From DATBMY01 sp036554605 (GTDB lineage: Bacteria > Acidobacteriota > Blastocatellia > UBA7656), in assembly GCA_036554605.1 (NCBI GenBank), contig DATBMY010000496.1:1-19313 (forward strand): a stretch of DNA of 19,313 nt. Direction: 5' to 3'. Positions 14,529-19,313 of the stretch are shown in pieces. The position numbers and the translations under genes were made by a program. Numbering within the stretch: the first letter of the stretch is position 1; the number at the start of each line of letters is the position of its first letter. The notes beneath the pieces are model-generated. The model had not been told where the DNA came from and made no database searches. It saw nothing but the letters and a program-made list of their open reading frames with translations.

Positions 14529-15929
14529 TCACTGCTTCTTCATAGCGCGCGAGCCGAAATGCAGGTATTCGATCTTGCCGTCCGCGCCCGGCACCAGCGC
14601 AAACTCCGATGCTCGCGGCGCGCCCGGCGGCATGAATGAAAAGCGGTACTCACCTATGCGCGTGAGCGGGAACTCGGCCGGACCCTGCTTCATATGAAGC
14701 TTGCCTTCCTTGATCAACAGCTGCGCGCGCGGCCCGCTGCCCTGGGTGTAGGTGCCCACGAAGCGCGCCATATCCGCCTCGCTCAGGGGCATCTCGCGTC
14801 CCGCGTCATCCTTGGATTTGAGCGGGAGCATAAGCTCCAATGCTTTTTCCGCCGTTTTACCGAGCCCCTGCGCGGTCTTATTTCCAAGCACAATGACGGC
14901 GACTCGCTGATCGGGCGCCATGATAAATGTGCTGCCGAACCCGGCTATCGCTCCCCCGTGCTCGACCAGGCGCACGCCGCGGTGCTCGCGCAGCATCAAC
15001 CCGTATCCGTACTTTGCGCCCGCACCGCGGCTCGGCACATCGACGTATCCGGTCGCGAGTTTCGATATGACCGCGGGCTGCAATACCTGCTTGCCGTCAA
15101 TACGCCCGCCGTTCATGAAGGCTATCGCGAAACGGGCCAGGTCATTTACGCTGGAAAACATGAATCCGGCGGGCCAGTAGCCGGAGTTGTCAGCAAACGG
15201 GCGAACTATAGTCGGCTTCGCGCTGCCAAGCGAATGGTGACCCTGCGACAGCGGATAGGTCATCGCGATAGTCGGGTAAAATGTAGTGCGCCCCATGCCG
15301 AGCGGCTCGAACAATCTTTCGGCGACCTGTTTGGCGAAGGGCTTGCCGCCGACCTCCTCGACTACGAAGCCCGCGAGCGTGAGGCCGGGATTCGAATACG
15401 ACATGACCTTACCGGGATCGGTGAAAAAATAGTCGTCCTGCCACGAGCGCACGGTCGAGGCGAGCGCCGACTCGTCGTGCGCACCGAAGCTGGGCGCGGC
15501 GTCGCGTATCCCCGCCGAGTGAGTCATCAACTGGTGGGCAGTCGTCTGCGCGAGGCGCGGGCTCAGCCCTCTGACACGATTCCCTATCGGCTCATCGAGC
15601 TTGAGCTTGCCCTCTTCGGCCAAAGCGACGAGCGCGGCGGTCGTGTACATCTTCGTTGTCGAGCCTATGCGAAATAACATGTCGGGGGTGACCGCCGCGC
15701 CGGTTTCAATATTAGATACGCCGAAACCTTTCGCGAATATGACGCGGTCGCCGCTGACGACGGCCACGGCCGCGCCCGGCGTGTTGGTCTCTTTCAGCTC
15801 TTCGAGCACGGTCTTTTCAAGCTCGCTCAGGTCGGGCTGCTCGGCCGTTTGCTGGACGGCGAGCGATGGGCTAGCTGCGCCCGCCAGTAAAACAAACAGG
15901 AGAATGCGCGAAAAGAGTCGCTTAAACAT
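14529..15929 (-). CDS. Secreted serine hydrolase, beta-lactamase/class C type
   Basis: A 466-residue protein with a signal peptide (MFKRLFSRILLFVLLAGAAS, cleavage near SLA-VQ). The penicillin-binding-protein fold motifs are complete: Ser90-x-x-Lys93 in RIGSTTKMYT, YSN at 178-180 and HGG at 324-326. A C-terminal domain of about 90 residues begins LSEADMARFVGTYTQG, typical of the beta-barrel appended to this family. Members act as esterases, D-amino-acid amidases or peptidases. True antibiotic resistance is unlikely to follow from the fold alone, so no resistance call is made. AAGGAG lies 6 bases before the ATG. The amidohydrolase gene begins 219 bases downstream in the same direction, behind a region with no clear promoter. 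Confidence 0.9.
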   Translation of the reverse strand: MFKRLFSRILLFVLLAGAASPSLAVQQTAEQPDLSELEKTVLEELKETNTPGAAVAVVSGDRVIFAKGFGVSNIETGAAVTPDMLFRIGSTTKMYTTAALVALAEEGKLKLDEPIGNRVRGLSPRLAQTTAHQLMTHSAGIRDAAPSFGAHDESALASTVRSWQDDYFFTDPGKVMSYSNPGLTLAGFVVEEVGGKPFAKQVAERLFEPLGMGRTTFYPTIAMTYPLSQGHHSLGSAKPTIVRPFADNSGYWPAGFMFSSVNDLARFAIAFMNGGRIDGKQVLQPAVISKLATGYVDVPSRGAGAKYGYGLMLREHRGVRLVEHGGAIAGFGSTFIMAPDQRVAVIVLGNKTAQGLGKTAEKALELMLPLKSKDDAGREMPLSEADMARFVGTYTQGSGPRAQLLIKEGKLHMKQGPAEFPLTRIGEYRFSFMPPGAPRASEFALVPGADGKIEYLHFGSRAMKKQ

Positions 15930-15993
15930 AAATGCTCCTTAGTGGGTTTATACTGGGCACTACGGGCAGGAGCGCCCGAGGGTTCCGCCGTGG

Positions 15994-16155
15994 TCAAGAT
16001 TCGTCCGTAAGCCGGCGCAAGTCCTTCTTATGCTTTTCGCGCCGCTCGGCGCGCGTGCGCTTATCCTCGATCTTCTTACTGGGCAGAATCGGGGCTCGCT
16101 CGCGCGGGCGCAGCTTCTCTTTTTCGATCTTTATCTTTGCTACTTTCTTAGCCAT
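15994..16155 (-). CDS. Small Lys/Arg/Glu-rich protein (53 aa), possibly leaderless
   Basis: A 53-residue protein with about half of its residues charged: it starts MAKKVAKIKIEKEKLRPRER, continues APILPSKKIEDKRTRAERRE and ends LRRLTDES. It has no hydrophobic core, so it is probably disordered or helical and may bind nucleic acid or ribosomes. I do not recognise a named family. A perfect extended -10 (TGCTATAAT) ends only 12 bases before the ATG, so transcription would begin about 5 bases before it, with no room for a Shine-Dalgarno site: a leaderless mRNA. An overlapping plus-strand frame of 80 residues is more hydrophobic and lacks signals, so I reject it. The beta-lactamase-like gene starts 64 bases downstream on the same strand. 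Confidence is moderate because the gene is short. Confidence 0.6.
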   Translation of the reverse strand: MAKKVAKIKIEKEKLRPRERAPILPSKKIEDKRTRAERREKHKKDLRRLTDES

Positions 16156-16166
16156 AAACGAATATG

Positions 16167-16203
16167 CATTATAGCAGGGGTCGGGGGCCGGGGGCCGGGG
16201 ATC
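16167..16203 (-). promoter_or_regulatory. 37-bp heptamer repeat with extended -10 promoter, copy A
   Basis: Minus-strand reading: a tract of CCCCGGC/CCCCGAC heptamers, then TGCTATAATG, with TATAAT at 16173-16168. It is identical over 37 bases to 17227-17263 in opposite orientation. TG one base before TATAAT makes an extended -10, which can do without a -35; none is visible in the GC-rich part. It would drive the 53-residue gene. Confidence 0.65.
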
Positions 16204-16233
16204 GGGGCCGGATAGGCGACAGGTGACAGCTTA

Positions 16234-17160
16234 GAGCCTATACGAAAAATCAGTTTGCGGCTGAAGCCACAAGCCGATAAAGAATTAGCACACAAGCCAG
16301 ATGCAACAGAGCTTCATAGTTTTCAACTTTCTTTTCCCACCGGATCAGCAACCGGCGGAAGCGATTCATCCACGAGTGCGTCCGCTCAACTACCCACCGC
16401 CGCGCCGGATGTTTCTTTTCTCCATCGATAGGCTTGTCAGCCTCTCCTCGCTTCTTCAGATGCAAGATGTAGTCTCTGGCCAATACTCCTGCTATCACAT
16501 CTTCGTAATCATAACCCTTATCAAGGCACAAATGATGAATGCGGTAGATAAGCTTTTCTGGCCGCTGCACAACAATTCTATCCAGCGTCTCAATGGCAAC
16601 ACTTTTGTCATGTCTATTAGCGGCGGTAACAACGACCGACAGCGGCGCACCTCTGCGGTCACAAAGCAGCGAACGCTTCGTGCCGCTTTTGCCGCGATCT
16701 ACAGGACTTGGTCCAGTCTGCTCCCCGCCAAGCGGCGCTTTCGTAATAGCCCCATCAAGTGCTTGCCACTTCCAATCAATGCCGAGCTTTTTATCATAGT
16801 AAGCAAGCAGCAGTTTCCAGGCACGCTCAAAGACACCGGCTTTGACCCACTTGCGATAGATGCCGTGAATTGTAGAAGCAGGGGCATAATGCTTACGAGG
16901 AAGGGCTTGCCACTGGCAGCCGGTTCTAAGCACGTAAACAACTGCATCGAACGCGAGCCGAAAGGGAGTAGCTTTACGGCCACGCGTTCCAGGCTGCTTC
17001 TCTGGTCCAAGAATAGGAGAAATCATACTCCACAAATCATCAGGGATGTGCCAAATTGTATTAAGCGAGGTCTTGGTAGACAAAACTTTCCTCCAGAAAT
17101 GGAATCACCAAAAGAAAGTTTATGTCTCCAAGGCCTTTTAGTCATTTTTCGTATAGGCTC
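16234..17160 (-). mobile_element. Complete IS5-family insertion sequence (927 bp)
   Basis: Both ends carry the 17-bp perfect terminal inverted repeat GAGCCTATACGAAAAAT (16234-16250 and 17144-17160). The flanks show a 3-bp direct repeat TTA (16231-16233 and 17161-17163), consistent with the TNA target duplication of IS1031/ISL2-type IS5 subgroups. One intact transposase gene fills it. Intact ends, duplication and gene suggest a fairly recent, possibly still active insertion. Confidence 0.92.
16250..17083 (-). CDS. IS5-family DDE transposase
   Basis: A 277-residue protein, full length for the family. Residues 12-95 are the N-terminal DNA-binding domain typical of IS5-type transposases (IPDDLWSMISPILGP, then DAVVYVLRTGCQWQALP). 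The catalytic triad is complete: Asp110 (QALDGAITKAP), Asp188 (LCLDKGYDYEDV) and Glu233 in VVERTHSWMNRFRRL, the Y/H-(2)-R-(3)-E-like signature region of IS4/IS5 groups. It begins with TTG at 17083 behind GGAGG (6-base spacing), and its TGA overlaps the last base of the left inverted repeat. No frameshift is needed. It catalyses cut-and-paste movement of its own element. The codons are less GC-rich than those of neighbouring genes, consistent with arrival from elsewhere. Confidence 0.95.
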   Translation of the reverse strand: MSTKTSLNTIWHIPDDLWSMISPILGPEKQPGTRGRKATPFRLAFDAVVYVLRTGCQWQALPRKHYAPASTIHGIYRKWVKAGVFERAWKLLLAYYDKKLGIDWKWQALDGAITKAPLGGEQTGPSPVDRGKSGTKRSLLCDRRGAPLSVVVTAANRHDKSVAIETLDRIVVQRPEKLIYRIHHLCLDKGYDYEDVIAGVLARDYILHLKKRGEADKPIDGEKKHPARRWVVERTHSWMNRFRRLLIRWEKKVENYEALLHLACVLILYRLVASAAN

Positions 17161-17226
17161 TTAGTCAATTCCCCTATCTCAAATCTGGGATTTCATATTT
17201 CAGTGGCTATCCCACAGGCAAGCCCT

Positions 17227-17263
17227 GATCCCCGGCCCCCGGCCCCCGACCCCTGCTATAATG
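17227..17263 (+). promoter_or_regulatory. 37-bp heptamer repeat with extended -10 promoter, copy B
   Basis: This is the same 37 bases as copy A, on the plus strand: the GC heptamers, then TGCTATAATG with TATAAT at 17257-17262. The ATG of the aminopeptidase gene follows 35 bases after the -10 with AAGGAG between them, so the leader is roughly 28 bases. No -35 hexamer is seen at the usual distance. Confidence 0.65.
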
Positions 17264-17297
17264 TGTCGGGCCCAATCACCTTCTGCAAGGAGCATGA

Positions 17298-18683
17298 ATG
17301 TCATACTCTAAATCCTGTCGCATAGCCATTGTCATACTCGCCCTCGCGGCCTCTTCGTTTCCCCCGACTTTATCACGCGCCGACGCGCTTAACGGAGATA
17401 AGCTCGCGGGAATACCAAAAGCAGAGTACCGCGCGCGAAGACAGAAGCTGATGGGTCAGATCAAAGACGGCCTGGTCGTGATGATCGGCGCGCGCGAGGA
17501 CGAGTTCGGCGAGGTGGGCCGCTTCCGCCAGAAGAACGATTTTATGTACCTGACCGGCGTAGAAACCCCGGCCGCATACCTGATGCTGGTCTCGGCTGGG
17601 CTCGCTCCAGATCAACCGGCTCAAGAGACCCTCTTTATCCCGCCGCGCAATCCCGGTCACGAGCGATGGAACGGCCCGCAGATGGGCCCGGGGCCGGAAG
17701 CGGAAGCACTCTTCGGCGTGCAGGAGGTCGCAAGCTCCGCCCGGTTTGATAATCGCCTGAACGAGTTGCTCAATTCGCCCGTCTTCAAACCGGACCCCGC
17801 GAGCAATAAGACCGCGGCCCGCCTCTATACGATCACCCGCAGCGGGCCGGCCGCGATGCTCACGCGCGAGCACCATTTTGTGGAGAAGATTCGCCGCGAC
17901 TTCCCGCACGTCCAGATAGTCGATGTCGCGCCAAAAATTGCCGAGATGCGGAAAGTGAAATCGGCGGCCGAGCTTGCGCTTATTCAAAAAGCGATAGACA
18001 TAACGGGCGAGGCGCAAACGGAAGTCGCGCGAGCGGCCCGGCCCGGAGCTTACGAGTACGAATTACAGGCGGCGCTCGAATACGTATTCATGCGCCGGGG
18101 CGCCGAACGCCCCGGATTCCCCTCAATCGTAGGGTCGGGGATCAATTCCACAATTCTCCATTACAACACGAACCGCAAGAGGGTCGCCGCGGGCGATCTT
18201 ATCGTAGTCGACATCGGCGCGGAATACAGCTACTACACAGCCGACATAACGAGGACGTTTCCCGCATCGGGCAGATTCACCCGGCGGCAGCGCGATATAT
18301 ACCAGCTCGTGCTCGATGCGCAGCGGGCCGCCGAAAAAGCTTACAAGCCCGGAACCAGCATTCACCAGCTGAACCTTGTGGCGCAGGGCGTGATGAAGGC
18401 GAGCCCGCTGCGCGATAGTAAAGGCAATACGCTTGACCGCTACTTTATACACGGGCTGGGCCACTGGCTCGGTATGGACGTTCACGACGTGGGGAGCTAT
18501 TCGGACCTCCCCGTGGGCTCGGTCTTTACGATAGAACCCGGCATATACATCCCCGAAGAAAGTATCGGCGTCAGGATAGAAGACGACTACCTTGTGACCG
18601 AAAACGGGCTCGTGAAGCTGAGCGGCAAGATACCATCCGAGCCGGCCGAGATAGAGCGATTGATGTCGCACCGCGCGCGCTAA
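17298..18683 (+). CDS. Secreted Xaa-Pro aminopeptidase (M24B, PepP-like)
   Basis: A 461-residue protein. Residues 1-29 are a signal peptide ending near SRADA. The N-terminal creatinase-like domain (about 35-215) has the AMP-N pattern IPKAEYRARRQKLMGQI and NDFMYLTGVETP. The M24 pita-bread domain supplies all five metal ligands of aminopeptidase P: Asp305 (VVDIGAEYS), Asp316 (TADITRTFP), His389 (HGLGHWLGMDVHD), Glu413 (TIEPGIYIP) and Glu428 (GVRIEDDY). His385 and His396 take the second-shell positions. It should remove N-terminal residues next to Pro, using Mn2+ or a similar pair, in the periplasm or outside. AAGGAG lies 5 bases before ATG 17298; another ATG at 17294 opens only a 5-codon frame. 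Its stop is 12 bases from the convergent alpha-2-macroglobulin-like gene. It could cooperate with the exported S15 hydrolase in peptide use. Confidence 0.92.
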   Translation: MSYSKSCRIAIVILALAASSFPPTLSRADALNGDKLAGIPKAEYRARRQKLMGQIKDGLVVMIGAREDEFGEVGRFRQKNDFMYLTGVETPAAYLMLVSAGLAPDQPAQETLFIPPRNPGHERWNGPQMGPGPEAEALFGVQEVASSARFDNRLNELLNSPVFKPDPASNKTAARLYTITRSGPAAMLTREHHFVEKIRRDFPHVQIVDVAPKIAEMRKVKSAAELALIQKAIDITGEAQTEVARAARPGAYEYELQAALEYVFMRRGAERPGFPSIVGSGINSTILHYNTNRKRVAAGDLIVVDIGAEYSYYTADITRTFPASGRFTRRQRDIYQLVLDAQRAAEKAYKPGTSIHQLNLVAQGVMKASPLRDSKGNTLDRYFIHGLGHWLGMDVHDVGSYSDLPVGSVFTIEPGIYIPEESIGVRIEDDYLVTENGLVKLSGKIPSEPAEIERLMSHRAR

Positions 18684-18695
18684 CGTCAACCGCCA

Positions 18696-19313
18696 TTAGT
18701 GAACTATGAACCTGGTGGGCGCGACGACCGACTTTGCGTCCGGGTTGTAGTAATCGTAAAGCGTCGAGGGCGCGGACTTGGCATCGAGCCCGAAGCGCGG
18801 GCGAAATTTGAATTTGTACTGAATGCTGCTTTTGATCGGCCACAGGTAAAACACGACGCGGTCGGGCAGCACGTCATAGCGGTTAACGGCCCACCCGGAT
18901 TCTTTCACGGCCTGCTCAAGCGACGCGCGGTCTAGTTCCGCGCCGGGCGGAAGTCCAATCTCTGCGAGCATCATCCCGGAGCCGCCGCCGGTCTTGCGCC
19001 CGGCTTCGACCACGCAGGTAATCTCATCGCCCGCTTTCGCCTCCGACCTGTCATAGCTTACTTTCAAATCGAGCGCCCCCGCGCTCTCGCCGCCGCGCTT
19101 TCGCGCGTCCCAGGGCGCATAATAGCTCACGACCACTTGCGCCATTGCCCCGGCCGAGCCTGCCGAGCGGCGAATCTCGACGCGGTTTTTGCCCATCGAC
19201 AAATATTGCGACAAATCGGCCGGCAAGGGATTGACCGGCTCCGCCGCGCGAGGCAGCTCGACCGATTTCACGTGCCGGCCGTTTACCATTATCTCAACAG
19301 ACGCCGGTTGCGT
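18696..19313 (-). CDS. Alpha-2-macroglobulin-like protein, C-terminal part
   Basis: The frame is open to the window end (the bases before the internal ATG at 19289 read TQPASVEI in frame), so only about the last 206 residues are seen. They contain a beta-rich region, then GDEITCVVEAGRKTGGGSGMMLAEIGLPPGAELD and a receptor-binding-domain-like end with YDVLPDRVVFYLWPI and LYDYYNPDAKSVVAPTRFIVH. This is the usual C-terminus of bacterial alpha-2-macroglobulins, including the 'xYxYYxPxxxxxxxP' pattern. Such proteins are periplasmic or outer-surface protease traps; the bait region and any thioester lie outside the window. The gene converges on the aminopeptidase gene with 12 bases between stops, and no terminator is visible in the gap. 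Confidence 0.8.
   Translation of the reverse strand, partial: TQPASVEIMVNGRHVKSVELPRAAEPVNPLPADLSQYLSMGKNRVEIRRSAGSAGAMAQVVVSYYAPWDARKRGGESAGALDLKVSYDRSEAKAGDEITCVVEAGRKTGGGSGMMLAEIGLPPGAELDRASLEQAVKESGWAVNRYDVLPDRVVFYLWPIKSSIQYKFKFRPRFGLDAKSAPSTLYDYYNPDAKSVVAPTRFIVH

Noticed and set aside
14529..15929. Antibiotic resistance beta-lactamase
   Set aside because: The SxxK, YSN and HGG motifs show only the fold; the C-terminal extra domain and class fit general serine hydrolases better.
15932..16174. 80-residue plus-strand frame opposite the 53-residue gene
   Set aside because: Its start overlaps the beginning of the divergent beta-lactamase-like gene, with no ribosome site. The minus-strand frame has a promoter and protein-like charge pattern.
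17294..17311. Five-codon frame MNVIL overlapping the aminopeptidase start
   Set aside because: Only 1 base from AAGGAG, too close for initiation, and it could arise by chance; no evidence of a leader peptide.

Overview
The window looks like a piece of an Acidobacteriota chromosome, probably the Blastocatellia/Pyrinomonadaceae side. This is inferred from gene style, not from a marker gene: a CadC-like regulator fused to TPRs, many secreted hydrolases, a two-domain universal stress protein, strong AAAGGAG/GGAGG ribosome sites, GC-rich coding DNA, and heptamer-type repeats between genes. No rRNA, tRNA or CRISPR array was seen.

Layout. (1) 1-2188, + strand: the C-terminal half of a GH13 alpha-amylase-type enzyme followed by a GPH/SLC45-like MFS sugar transporter, a plausible starch or maltodextrin use unit. 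(2) 2194-6418: a segment with visibly lower GC, framed by two inverted copies (48 of 51 bases identical) of a stem-loop repeat. It holds a secreted protein of unknown function, a small HTH protein, a membrane-anchored winged-helix/TolB-N-like/TPR regulator with three 11-bp direct repeats just upstream, and fused remnants of a tyrosine recombinase and an integrase-core transposase. (3) 6422-8911, - strand: a phosphoesterase/phospholipase C-type protein and a GH18-like protein in one probable operon, with a 12-bp intercistronic hairpin. (4) 8912-11059, + strand: a long non-coding leader with a sigma-54-like promoter and two dyads, then a tandem Usp protein, a secreted PsbP/DcrB-like protein and a 66-residue protein. 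(5) 11102-15929, - strand: three exported hydrolases (CocE/NonD-type S15 hydrolase, Tat-signalled amidohydrolase, serine beta-lactamase-like protein). (6) 15994-18683: a 53-residue basic protein and a secreted Xaa-Pro aminopeptidase, divergently transcribed from two inverted copies of one 37-bp sequence that carries an extended -10 promoter. A complete IS5-family element sits between them with a 3-bp target duplication. (7) 18696-19313, - strand: the C-terminal end of an alpha-2-macroglobulin-like protein that runs off the window.

The protein-coding content is mostly recognisable. The unusual content is non-coding: a stem-loop repeated at a fixed place after two unrelated stop codons, 11-bp operator-like repeats, and heptamer repeats that carry promoters. 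No complete new multi-gene system can be claimed from the sequence alone.
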